In this document: piece by piece, positions 1-6,336 of the stretch | Layout: every line of letters starts with the position of its first letter | How positions within the stretch are numbered: the first letter of the stretch is position 1 | Source: Planctomycetota bacterium | GTDB taxonomy: Bacteria > Planctomycetota > Planctomycetia > Pirellulales > Pirellulaceae | Assembly: GCA_026692885.1 (NCBI GenBank) | Contig: JAPLNJ010001218.1 | Location: 1-9,822 of the forward strand | Length of the DNA stretch: 9,822 nt | Direction: 5' to 3' | Position numbers and translations under genes: made by a program | Notes under the pieces: model-generated | Seen by the model: only the letters and a program-made list of their open reading frames with translations | Told to the model about the DNA's origin: nothing | Database searches by the model: none

Positions 1-31
1 GAAGGCTTTCCCTAGGCTTGGGCACACGACC

Positions 32-60
32 GCGAAAACTGAAATCTGTACGTCTGACCC
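32..60 (+). repeat. Half-copy of the right-edge palindromic repeat
   Basis: This stretch matches the right arm of the inverted repeat at 9622-9653 in the same orientation, with about 24 of 29 bases identical. Both share the cores aaaactgaaat and ctgaccc. No left arm is visible; it may lie outside the window or be lost. It resembles half of a REP-like or MITE-like palindrome. The family assignment is inference. Confidence 0.5.
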
Positions 61-139
61 CTTGTCTCACGCCCCGTCTCTGTTGAACCGTTAAGTCTCA
101 TGCTTTGCTCGCAGGGGCCAAAATAGCGTTTGGTGCTAG

Positions 140-355
140 GCCGTCCCGCACGGGCGTTGTCCGCACCGGCCCACTGTACGACTGACCATCGACGGCCGGT
201 TCTGCACGGTTGACGTCATGGAGGTCCCCGACGACATTCCCGCTTTGGTCGGACAGATCCCACTGGAGATGCTCGACCTTGTCGTCGACCTTCAGGGGCG
301 TCGTTTGACGGGCAACCCCGCCCACCACGGCGAGCACATCCTGGAACTGCTCTAG
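140..355 (+). pseudogene. C-terminal fragment of a retropepsin-like (clan AA) aspartic protease
   Basis: The reading frame that opens after a TAG at 137-139 and closes with TAG at 353-355 encodes 71 residues. From about residue 13 they read like the end of a small retropepsin-like protease: a strand with VRLTIDGRF, then VDVMEVPDD, then LVGQIPLEMLDLVVD, and finally a GNPAHHGEH tail. The catalytic Asp-Thr-Gly region normally lies about 60 to 80 residues upstream. None of the three plus frames between 1 and 139 encodes it; stops interrupt all three, and a repeat half-copy sits at 32-60. No convincing start codon exists apart from an internal ATG at 218. I read this as a truncated, inactive remnant. 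The family is recognised from its C-terminal pattern only. It runs convergently toward the nucleotidyltransferase remnant. Confidence 0.55.
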
Positions 356-440
356 GGCCCGAACTTGGCAGACGCAGGCAGTGAGTCCATGCGACATTTT
401 CATGCGGCCTGGGCCTGTCCCACCGGACATCACTGCCCCT

Positions 441-668
441 TCAACTCTTTCGTTTCTTGCTTTTCGTCGCCCGTCTCTTAGTTTGTTTTGGCGTTTGACG
501 CACCGCCTGAATCATTGAATCCACGTCCAGGAGGTCCTGCGGACGTCCGGCGGCGGTCTTCGCAGCGATCAAGTCGTCTCGCGAAATGAACCACGCCGGG
601 ACGCCGTCAAAACACTCAACGCGTTTGTCGTTGAAAAGTCTCAACAGATCTTTGAAGTCGGAGTTCAC
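441..668 (-). pseudogene. Nucleotidyltransferase with its catalytic centre deleted
   Basis: The 75-residue product joins two ends of a minimal nucleotidyltransferase of the AbiEii/DUF6036-like type. Residues 2-13 (NSDFKDLLRLFN) match the usual first helix. From about residue 16 the sequence jumps to the usual C-terminal part, DGVPAWFISRDDLIAAK followed by AAGRPQDLLDV. The central 80 or so residues, with the GG(Y/H)A motif and the DxD metal-binding strand, are missing, so the product cannot catalyse nucleotidyl transfer. A lysine- and arginine-rich tail follows residue 60. I chose the GTG at 668 because AAGGGAAGGA lies five bases upstream and because family members begin at this point; an ATG at 704 would add 12 unrelated residues. 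It overlaps the partner gene by 53 bases (616-668), an arrangement I recall for this gene pair. The frame is kept across the junction, so a short stable product remains possible. Confidence 0.72.
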
Positions 669-831
669 GGACGTCCTTCCCTTGAATCCGGTACGCCTGG
701 ACAATCAGATCCCAAGCTGCGGCGAATCGCGCTGCGTCGCTCTGGGCTTGCCAGAACTGCAAATCAAACGAACGATCCAGGTCTTCGAGTTTCCCTTTTC
801 GTTCCATGACAAGACGAGACGACGCGTTCAT
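616..831 (-). CDS. Small partner protein of a nucleotidyltransferase module
   Basis: This 71-residue soluble protein precedes and overlaps the nucleotidyltransferase remnant. The core reads KLEDLDRSFDLQFWQAQ, then a helix with ARFAAAWDLIVQAYRI, and ends in RLQRSVETFQR. I recognise this as the small companion usually encoded directly upstream of such nucleotidyltransferases, with the end of one gene overlapping the start of the next, as in a toxin-antitoxin or MNT/HEPN-like arrangement. The role of the pair is not established to my knowledge. There are no cysteines, signal peptide or membrane segments. The start is uncertain: ATG at 831 has no Shine-Dalgarno sequence, and ATG at 807 would remove eight residues that look unconserved. 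Because its partner has lost the catalytic part, the protein probably no longer has its original function. Confidence 0.6.
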   Translation of the reverse strand: MNASSRLVMERKGKLEDLDRSFDLQFWQAQSDAARFAAAWDLIVQAYRIQGKDVRELRLQRSVETFQRQTR

Positions 832-896
832 ATCGGGGGCTCACATTCTTCCAATCACCGAACAAGCAGGGGAATTATCCTCGGAATGACCCTGAC

Positions 897-909
897 GGAC
901 AAGCTGTCC
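897..909. other. Small hairpin downstream of the heme-protein gene
   Basis: The bases GGACA and TGTCC form a five-base stem with a three-base loop. It lies 10 bases beyond the larger palindrome at 920-945 on the minus strand, so a transcript leaving the heme-protein gene would form two hairpins in a row. It could support termination or RNA stability. It is short enough to be chance. Confidence 0.2.
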
Positions 910-919
910 CGACGAGACA

Positions 920-945
920 ACAGGACGAATCCGGATTCGTCCTGT
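920..945 (-). terminator. Perfect 26-base palindrome at the stop codon of the heme-protein gene
   Basis: The two 13-base halves (920-932 and 933-945) are exact reverse complements. In RNA this would fold into an 11-base stem closed by a CCGG tetraloop. The palindrome touches the first base of the TGA at 945-947. Its position at the end of the gene suggests a transcription terminator or a 3' stabilising hairpin. The following minus-strand bases (TTGTCTCG) contain few U residues, so it is not a classic intrinsic terminator. A binding site for a dimeric protein is an alternative. Confidence 0.5.
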
Positions 946-1484
946 CAATCCGGCTTGATGGGCATGCTGATCAGCAGCCCGGCGGTGCGGTCCTTGGAAC
1001 TGGTCCGGTTCGGCAAGTGGCACGAGAGGCACTCGGCAGACAACGCAATGGCGCCGACGTGCCGATAGACGCCGTGCTCCACAAGTTCGAATTCCTGCTT
1101 GCCGGCTGCGAGCGTTCGAGCCGCGTCCTTCTCGAACTCAGTCTTGGGGTTATGATCGACGCTCCCGGCGTCCGCGTTGACGACCAGCCACTGCAGGTTG
1201 ACATTGCGGCGGCGCGCCACTTCGCTAAACACGACCTTCAGCGTGCGGGCCGGCAGCGGGAGTCCTTGATTCTCGCGGTAGTACTGATGATGGACAATCT
1301 GCAACGTGGCGTGAATGGTGTCCTGGAGCAGCCGCGCCCGACCGCGGGCCTCCTCCACAGTCGGCAGACGCTGTTCTTCGGTCTCCACTGCTTTCTGGCC
1401 GTCCGGTGTGGTCTTGTCCGGAACCGCGGGCGGTGCCGCGCCAGCAGCGATCGCCCCCAACACCATTACCAGCACACAGAGCAT
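945..1484 (-). CDS. Secreted monoheme c-type protein, DUF3365/Tll0287-like
   Basis: The 179-residue product starts with an export signal (LCVLVMVLGAIAAGA, residues 2-16) and probably acts in the periplasm. Its CLSCH at residues 152-156 is a CxxCH site for covalent heme c attachment. The body (about residues 45-150) has the layout of the DUF3365/Tll0287 heme-binding domain: helices around VEEARGRARLLQDTI, then VFSEVARRRNVNLQWLVVN, with an acidic EFEKDAARTL stretch before the heme site. The short end after the heme (AGLLISMPI) matches the strand that usually closes this domain. A redox-sensing or electron-carrying role is inferred from the family. I chose ATG at 1484: a longer frame back to 1619 would translate the 1547-1580 repeat into its N-terminus and bury the signal peptide. 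No clear Shine-Dalgarno sequence precedes 1484. The gene lies 138 bases downstream of the large secreted-protein gene on the same strand and could share its transcript. Confidence 0.75.
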   Translation of the reverse strand: MLCVLVMVLGAIAAGAAPPAVPDKTTPDGQKAVETEEQRLPTVEEARGRARLLQDTIHATLQIVHHQYYRENQGLPLPARTLKVVFSEVARRRNVNLQWLVVNADAGSVDHNPKTEFEKDAARTLAAGKQEFELVEHGVYRHVGAIALSAECLSCHLPNRTSSKDRTAGLLISMPIKPD

Positions 1485-1546
1485 AATGGTTCTTGCGTCT
1501 AGGAACGGCCAAGAAACAACTTCGGCATTTGCTGCTCCGCCCCTCA

Positions 1547-1580
1547 CCCCAACCCTTTCCCCGGAGTACCGGGGCGAGGG
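1547..1580. repeat. 34-base hairpin repeat, copy 1
   Basis: This element pairs CCCTTTCCCCGG with CCGGGGCGAGGG around an AGTA loop, with 10 of 12 positions paired. A second copy lies at 9471-9504 in the same orientation, with 31 of 34 bases identical. It sits between the large secreted-protein gene and the heme-protein gene, where it could also act as a transcript hairpin. Translated on the minus strand it gives the PSPRYSGERVGVRG type of peptide that often contaminates protein annotations. Confidence 0.75.
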
Positions 1581-1622
1581 AGTTGTTTTTCGGCTGTCGC
1601 TTCGTCTCATACTGTCCAACCC

Positions 1623-4094
1623 TTACTCGTAGGTGAAAGTCGCCGTCGCCCGGCAGGGCTTGTCTACGGTGACTCGGACCCAATGGGCGCAAAAGCCGGT
1701 GGGGAAGTCGTGCGTGATGGTTTGACCGGCCGGAACCTGGATCGCTTGGTACAATCGCCAATCGGTGTGATCGACGTTGACCTCAATGGCGATCGTGACG
1801 TCTGCGGCGGCGGCGTGGCTCAACGCGACGCGTTTACGGTCGTAACCGTTCATCAGGTACGGGTCGGAGGGCCGGCCCGGCGTGGCCGCCGTGTTACACC
1901 ACGGCCCGCCCCGCCCCACGGGTTTGCCAAATTTCCACAGGTCATCAATGGCGCCGAACCACAGGCCCGCGCCAGCGGGGTCGCGGAAGTACTGGCCATC
2001 TGGCCGAGCATCCCGCGTGGTGCCGCTGATGACCCACAGGCCCCGCCACGTACAGAAATCCATGACTTGCCGGTGATGGCTGGCCAACGGCTTGACCTTC
2101 CACATTCCGCCCTCGCGAGGCTTCTCATAGAACGTGCCGTGGATGTTCATCAGATACCGTTCGGACTCACACTCGCGGATGCCGCGTGGCCAGCCGGTCG
2201 CAAAGGGCTGGTCGTAGCGGGCGTCGCCCTTGGGCAGACGGTAACGCCGGCCTTTCTCGGCCATGATCACCGACGCCTCGTCGACCTCGAAGTCCTGGCT
2301 GACCTTGGCGATCTCCCGCACTTCGTCCGCGCGGCCGGGTTCGGGCTGGGTAAAGGTCAACTGTTCGTCCACCTCGTAGTAGGCTTCGCTGACCGTCCCG
2401 TCTTTGCCGATGCGCTGGGCCACGTACTGCAGGTTGCGATTGTGCTTGGCGGGACGGATCAGGCCGGCGACGGCCTGATTGTCGTTGACGCTCGCCACGG
2501 CCGCGAAGAGCGGTTGGCCGTCTTGCGGATCGTGTCCGGGACCGCTGTAGTGAAAGAACGCGGTCGCGATGCAGTTCTTGTCCGCCGTCACGCGGATCCA
2601 GTTGGCGGCCAGACCCGGCGGGAACAGGTGGTAGACGTAGCCGCCGTCGGGCACGGCGATTTTCCGGTACTCGGTCCACACGCCGTTACCCCGGACGTCG
2701 AGTTCGAGCGTGAAGGTCACTCCCTGGGAACTGCGGCCGCGACCGACGGCCAAATGGACGCAGCGACGGTCGAAGCCGTTGATCAGGAACGGCACGGACG
2801 GCTCCGCAGCCTGCACCGGGTCATGGACCCACGGCCCACCCCAGGCAGTTCGCGGGCCCCACGTGGACAGGTCCTCGATCTGGCCGAACCACAGATTGGA
2901 CTGCGATTGTCCCGCCAGGGGGTTACCCATGATGGTCGTCTCGTCGGTGGCCAGCACCACCCGCCCGTTCCAGTTGCAGAAGTCCGGCAGGTAGCGGTGG
3001 TGCGACGCCAGGGGACGAAGTCCGGCGCTGTTGGCAGCGCTGAACGTCGACGGGAAATCCCACAGCATCGCGTGCATATCCAGCATTAGCCGGCCGGGCG
3101 CGATCTCACGGATGCGCGGCCACTCGGTGTACCAGCCGCCGACGCCGTCGTAGGTATGGCTGGCCTTGGGCAGGCGAAAGGTGGACCACTTCCCACCGTC
3201 CAGCAGCTTGAGGAGCACGGACCGCCGATCCCAACCGACGGCCCAGACCGGCGCTGTGTCGTCCGGCGCGCCGTGGATGCCTCCTGGCCCCGTCACCTCG
3301 GTGAATTGGCGCCGCTCGATAATCCGCCACTCCTGGCCGTCCCATTCGGCCAGCACACCGTTGTCCTCCGGGCCTTGCGGCGGCCCGCCGACTTGGAGTT
3401 CCTTCAGCGAGTGACCACCCACCGCGTCTTCGCCGTTATTGGCGACGATGTACCGGCCCTGACCCGTGTACGCCCCTTTGCCGTGCCAGCCCGGCACCGG
3501 CTTGGCGAACAGCAACTTCACCTTCAGCGTGTGCACGTCAATTTCGTAAATCCGCCCTTCCATGTCGAAGTAGTAAACCTTGTTCGCCGGGTCGGTCAGG
3601 TGGCGCGCGACCGCCGTGTGCCGACCGGGCATCGCGTTGTACGGGATCACGCGGACTTGGCCAGTCTTGTCGATGGCATAGGGACCGATGAACAGCTGAT
3701 CGCTTTCGCGGTGGATCAGGCGCCCCGCGGGCGTGCCGCCGATACTCTCCGGGCGGATCACCACGTTCAGTTGCTCGTCGACCGCGAACAACTTGTCGGT
3801 GCTGCCGGTCGGGCAGTGCGGCGAATAGGTGATCATCCACAGCTTGCCCGCCCAGGGCACGATCGCCCCGATGCCGCACTCGCCACCGCTGCCGTAGGTC
3901 TCGCCAGCGTTCTTGACCACGCTGTTGAACGCGGCCAGGTGCGGGTACACGCCGCTGATGCAAACGTGGCCCGGCACAGACGGTGCGGCTGGCTCGACCG
4001 TGACGAGTGGCTCCGCCGCATGGGCGAAGGCCGTCAGGAGCAGAATCACCAAGGCCGTTGCACAACTCCACCGCACGATTCTGCGTGCTGTCAT
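1623..4094 (-). CDS. Large secreted protein with an internal duplication, function unknown
   Basis: The 823-residue product begins with a signal peptide (hydrophobic residues about 11-25, cleavage near AHA-AEP), so it is exported. I cannot assign a function. Residues about 75-345 contain beta-propeller-like strands such as GKLWMITYSP, DQLFIGPYAID and KVYYFDMEGRIYEIDV. After that the protein repeats itself. Residues about 302-517 and 616-823 align through RLPK, a WPR(I/G) segment, PLASHHR, DFC(N/T)W, LWFG-I-DL, GGPW, (F/Y)LMNG- or FLING-(F/Y)DR, and a closing beta domain with WVRVT or WIRVT followed by A-(A/T)F. The closing parts (about 435-517 and 745-823) look like beta-sandwich modules, perhaps carbohydrate-binding. 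ATG at 4094 is chosen because AGGAGA lies seven bases upstream and the signal peptide starts there; a longer frame to 4211 would run into the 4181-4246 repeat. A GH92 remnant upstream hints at glycan use, but only by proximity. Confidence 0.8.
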   Translation of the reverse strand: MTARRIVRWSCATALVILLLTAFAHAAEPLVTVEPAAPSVPGHVCISGVYPHLAAFNSVVKNAGETYGSGGECGIGAIVPWAGKLWMITYSPHCPTGSTDKLFAVDEQLNVVIRPESIGGTPAGRLIHRESDQLFIGPYAIDKTGQVRVIPYNAMPGRHTAVARHLTDPANKVYYFDMEGRIYEIDVHTLKVKLLFAKPVPGWHGKGAYTGQGRYIVANNGEDAVGGHSLKELQVGGPPQGPEDNGVLAEWDGQEWRIIERRQFTEVTGPGGIHGAPDDTAPVWAVGWDRRSVLLKLLDGGKWSTFRLPKASHTYDGVGGWYTEWPRIREIAPGRLMLDMHAMLWDFPSTFSAANSAGLRPLASHHRYLPDFCNWNGRVVLATDETTIMGNPLAGQSQSNLWFGQIEDLSTWGPRTAWGGPWVHDPVQAAEPSVPFLINGFDRRCVHLAVGRGRSSQGVTFTLELDVRGNGVWTEYRKIAVPDGGYVYHLFPPGLAANWIRVTADKNCIATAFFHYSGPGHDPQDGQPLFAAVASVNDNQAVAGLIRPAKHNRNLQYVAQRIGKDGTVSEAYYEVDEQLTFTQPEPGRADEVREIAKVSQDFEVDEASVIMAEKGRRYRLPKGDARYDQPFATGWPRGIRECESERYLMNIHGTFYEKPREGGMWKVKPLASHHRQVMDFCTWRGLWVISGTTRDARPDGQYFRDPAGAGLWFGAIDDLWKFGKPVGRGGPWCNTAATPGRPSDPYLMNGYDRKRVALSHAAAADVTIAIEVNVDHTDWRLYQAIQVPAGQTITHDFPTGFCAHWVRVTVDKPCRATATFTYE

Positions 4095-4180
4095 TTTCTT
4101 GTCTCCTATCAGCGTCCTGATTTCCCGTCTTGGCGAGCGGTTGCCGTCAGCCCCGCTGCCGTGAATGTCTTGGAACCCCT

Positions 4181-4246
4181 CGTTCCCAGGCTGCCTGGGA
4201 ACGCACTGCATTGCCGGCTCCGCAGGTTTTCTTGCGAGGCGGAGCC
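4181..4246. repeat. Double-hairpin intergenic repeat
   Basis: Two hairpins follow each other. The first has perfect 10-base arms, CGTTCCCAGG and CCTGGGAACG, with a three-base loop (4181-4203). The second has perfect 8-base arms, GGCTCCGC and GCGGAGCC, with a 15-base loop (4216-4246). The sequence resembles an intergenic repeat I recall from planctomycete genomes, but I could not check copy number. It lies between the GH92 remnant and the secreted-protein gene. Part of it is read in frame by an over-long version of that gene. Confidence 0.7.
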
Positions 4247-4326
4247 TCGAAACCAGAGTGATTTACGGAACTTGGACGATGCAAAGATGTTGACCACAGC
4301 GGAACTGACGTCCCCTGCTCGCCGGT

Positions 4327-4665
4327 TCATCCCGGATCGGTCGGTTGGCTCATTGAGGGCGGGGCCTCGACGGCGCGACTGCCGCAGGTGCGGTTGGGTT
4401 TTGGGCCCAACTGCAGTTCGAGCGTCCCGCCGTCGACCAGTTCCCGATGGTAGAACCAGGGCTTCTCCAGGGGCTTCCCGTCGAGACTTGCGAATTGAAT
4501 GTATTTGTTATCGGGCCAGTTGTCACGAGCCGTAATGTTGAACTTGAACAACACGCTGCTCTGTTCGGACTTCAGAAATGTCAGACGGTGCAGCCCCACG
4601 CGGTCAGTCGAGGTCAGTTCGACGCGGACGCCGGAGTCCTCCAGCGTCACGGCGTGGTCGCGCCA
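4327..4665 (-). pseudogene. Collapsed glycoside hydrolase family 92 (alpha-mannosidase-like) remnant
   Basis: Two distant parts of a GH92 protein are joined in one frame. The first piece, WRDHAVTLEDSGVRVEL then TSTDRVGLHR, matches the N-terminal beta domain. The second, TARDN, then NKYIQFASLDGKPLEKPWF, GGTLELQLGPKPN and APPSMS, matches the extreme C-terminus. The catalytic (alpha/alpha)6 domain between them, roughly 500 residues in full-length members, is absent. The junction lies near 4540, around VLFKFNITARD. The 5' end is also broken: TGA at 4666-4668 is in frame directly before the recognisable part, and the only start available is a GTG at 4650 without a good ribosome binding site. GH92 enzymes trim alpha-mannosides outside the cytoplasm using calcium; this fragment cannot. 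The gene end looks natural (TAG or TGA region at 4327). Family recognition is by motif, not by search. Confidence 0.68.
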
Positions 4666-4678
4666 TCAATTCTGCTTT

Positions 4679-5791
4679 TCACGCTTCCTCAACGGGTTGG
4701 ATATCGATCAGCTTGATGACGCCACGTCGTTGCTTCGCCTGAACGATCACTGGCTTGTCCCAAAGGGGACGCACGATGTCGTTCAGAATTCCACGCGGGA
4801 CGTGAATGGTGTGCATTGCACCGTTTTCATCTTCCAGTCCGATGGTATTCCTCGTCTTCTGCTTTTCCGCCGCGTGGAGCATGCCGCGCAATTCCACGCC
4901 GGTCTCCGCCGCAGGAATTCCTTGCTTCCAGACGGACACGGACGGTCCTGTCAGCGCAAGCGTCTCAACGGATTGACCGCGAGAGAACGTGAACCCAACC
5001 ATTCGTATGCGATTCCCGTCCGGAGCTAGTCGGCGGGCCTGATGGACGAAGTTCCTAAAGTAGCTCTTGTTTCCAACGCGTGTCGCCAACTCATCTCGGG
5101 CCCCGTTCTGGAATAGTCGGAGGCAGTCCACGAATTCCCCCAAAACAAGGTCCGTCTCGTTTTCTGGATCAAAAAGCCGTAGCTGGCGCTCAAGTCGCCC
5201 AATACGCAGAGTAACAGCGAAACTCGCGGCGGTTGCGACCGACGTGAAGAGTTCGAAGTCGTGCGTGGTACTTCGCGAGAGCGGTCGATCATCACGCAAC
5301 TCGATTCCACGCTTCCGTTCGGCAGTGCGAAGGATCAGTCGTTCGGCCGTCTGTACACGATTGAGGTACAGGTCTACAGGGATCATTCCATAGGCCACGG
5401 AATTGCCCGCCAAGGACATTTGAAGCTCCGCCCGTGTGAGTCTCTTGCCCTGCAGTTTGAGATGACGATGGAAGTTGACCGTTTCATAAAGGTCGCGCAA
5501 CTCATCTGCGATTTCTTCAGGCGGATTTCCGGACAGCGCCAGGGCAATTAGCCGCTCTGCCTCCCGTGGATCGTCACAATCGAGGGCCAAGGACGCAGCG
5601 CTGCGAAGCAGAACGGATCTCGTCGGTTCCAGCGCCTCATTCGGCGCGACCAACAGGGCGGCCCGACGCTCCTGCTCAAACGCCTCGTGGAACAGGATTT
5701 CAGCGTCGGTCCGTTGGCCAGCCTTACCGGCGAGAATCGCTTGACTCGCCAGTTCCATGGCCTTTCGGTGTAGATCGCTTATCTCGCTCAT
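4679..5791 (-). CDS. Conserved TPR-like protein of unknown function, second gene of a coupled pair
   Basis: The 370-residue product has no signal peptide or membrane segment and is probably cytoplasmic. Residues about 5-110 are helical repeats of TPR type: AMELASQAILAGKAGQRTDA, FHEAFEQERRAALLV, then TRSVLLRSAASLALDC and PREAERLIALAL. A linker with ELRDLYETVNFHRHL leads to a second half rich in predicted strands, including AASFAVTLRIG (188-198), IRMVGFTFSRG, MHTIHVPRGILNDIVRPLWDKPVIV and a closing VIKLIDIQPVEE. I recognise the N-terminal pattern as that of a conserved family without assigned function. ATG at 5791 is chosen because it overlaps the TGA of the upstream gene as ATGA (5788-5791), a sign of translational coupling; an in-frame ATG at 5836 would run 49 bases into that gene. 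The pair probably works as one unit, with this protein as scaffold, sensor or regulator. That role is inference. Confidence 0.75.
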   Translation of the reverse strand: MSEISDLHRKAMELASQAILAGKAGQRTDAEILFHEAFEQERRAALLVAPNEALEPTRSVLLRSAASLALDCDDPREAERLIALALSGNPPEEIADELRDLYETVNFHRHLKLQGKRLTRAELQMSLAGNSVAYGMIPVDLYLNRVQTAERLILRTAERKRGIELRDDRPLSRSTTHDFELFTSVATAASFAVTLRIGRLERQLRLFDPENETDLVLGEFVDCLRLFQNGARDELATRVGNKSYFRNFVHQARRLAPDGNRIRMVGFTFSRGQSVETLALTGPSVSVWKQGIPAAETGVELRGMLHAAEKQKTRNTIGLEDENGAMHTIHVPRGILNDIVRPLWDKPVIVQAKQRRGVIKLIDIQPVEEA

Positions 5792-6336
5792 TTCTTCACA
5801 AAGTGGGACTGGGGCTGCCCGAACTCGACCACGCACACAAGAGCTGGTAGCCCGGTATGGTCAGACTTGCCCACCTGCCTCTTTTTCTCGTTAAGCCGCC
5901 TCTTGACTTCGTAGCCGTCATCTTTGAGAATCCCTGACACTTCTAACCGACTTGCGCCCTGGAAGAGCGAGTCCTCGCTTTCTCCCAACCAATAATCGAA
6001 GCCTGAATCGGGCCCTTTCTTGGCCTGAAGGACGACTTTGAGGCCAGTCAATTCCAGGGCGAGCGCAATTGCAACCGCGTACGCACCATCTCGCGTCGCA
6101 TCCGTTAGGTCGTTTCGTGATCGAAGTATTTGTTCGGTTACAGGTGGCCAGCGCACCGGCAACTGGCAATCCTCCACTCCTCGGACGTCCATCACAACAC
6201 CCGGCTCATGTCCGCCATGGCGGAAACACACAGCCGCAGCCTCGGCGTAAGTGGCACCCATTGCTGGCGTCAATGCCGGGAATCCAGGGGACTCCCCCAA
6301 TGCTACCAGATCGAGCATTCGTTCCGCCGGCTCCAT
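5788..6336 (-). CDS. Conserved protein with a PD-(D/E)XK-like layout, first gene of a coupled pair
   Basis: The 182-residue product is likely cytoplasmic. No function is known to me. After an N-terminal helix around AEAAAVCFRHGGHEPGV, the predicted order is helix (AYAVAIALALELTG, 85-98), strand (KVVLQAKKG), strand ending in GFDYWLGE (112-119), strand SRLEVSGI (129-136), helix (EVKRRLNEKKRQV) and strand (LPALVCVVEFG, 163-173). This is the order of a PD-(D/E)XK nuclease core, and D114 and E132 stand where the metal-binding acids would be. The usual lysine two residues after the glutamate is S134, so activity is uncertain. I chose ATG at 6336, with AGGAG 11 bases upstream; GTG at 6342, five bases from the same AGGAG, is equally possible. 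Longer versions back to 6558 read through low-quality sequence. The gene ends in the ATGA overlap with the TPR-like gene. Confidence 0.68.
   Translation of the reverse strand: MEPAERMLDLVALGESPGFPALTPAMGATYAEAAAVCFRHGGHEPGVVMDVRGVEDCQLPVRWPPVTEQILRSRNDLTDATRDGAYAVAIALALELTGLKVVLQAKKGPDSGFDYWLGESEDSLFQGASRLEVSGILKDDGYEVKRRLNEKKRQVGKSDHTGLPALVCVVEFGQPQSHFVKK

Noticed and set aside
98..433. Minus-strand open frame of 111 codons
   Set aside because: It lies opposite the protease fragment, has no recognisable motif, and its start region lacks a ribosome binding site. The plus frame explains the region better.
586..1068. Plus-strand open frame of 160 codons
   Set aside because: It crosses three minus-strand features and the palindrome and shows no domain.
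1485..1619. N-terminal extension of the heme protein
   Set aside because: It encodes the hairpin repeat and places 45 residues before a clear signal peptide.
1683..3089. Plus-strand open frame of 468 codons
   Set aside because: It is antisense to the duplicated secreted protein, has no domain pattern, and is the by-product of GC-rich codon positions.
3156..4535. Plus-strand open frame of 459 codons
   Set aside because: It is antisense to the secreted-protein gene and runs through the double-hairpin repeat and the GH92 remnant, with no coherent protein features.
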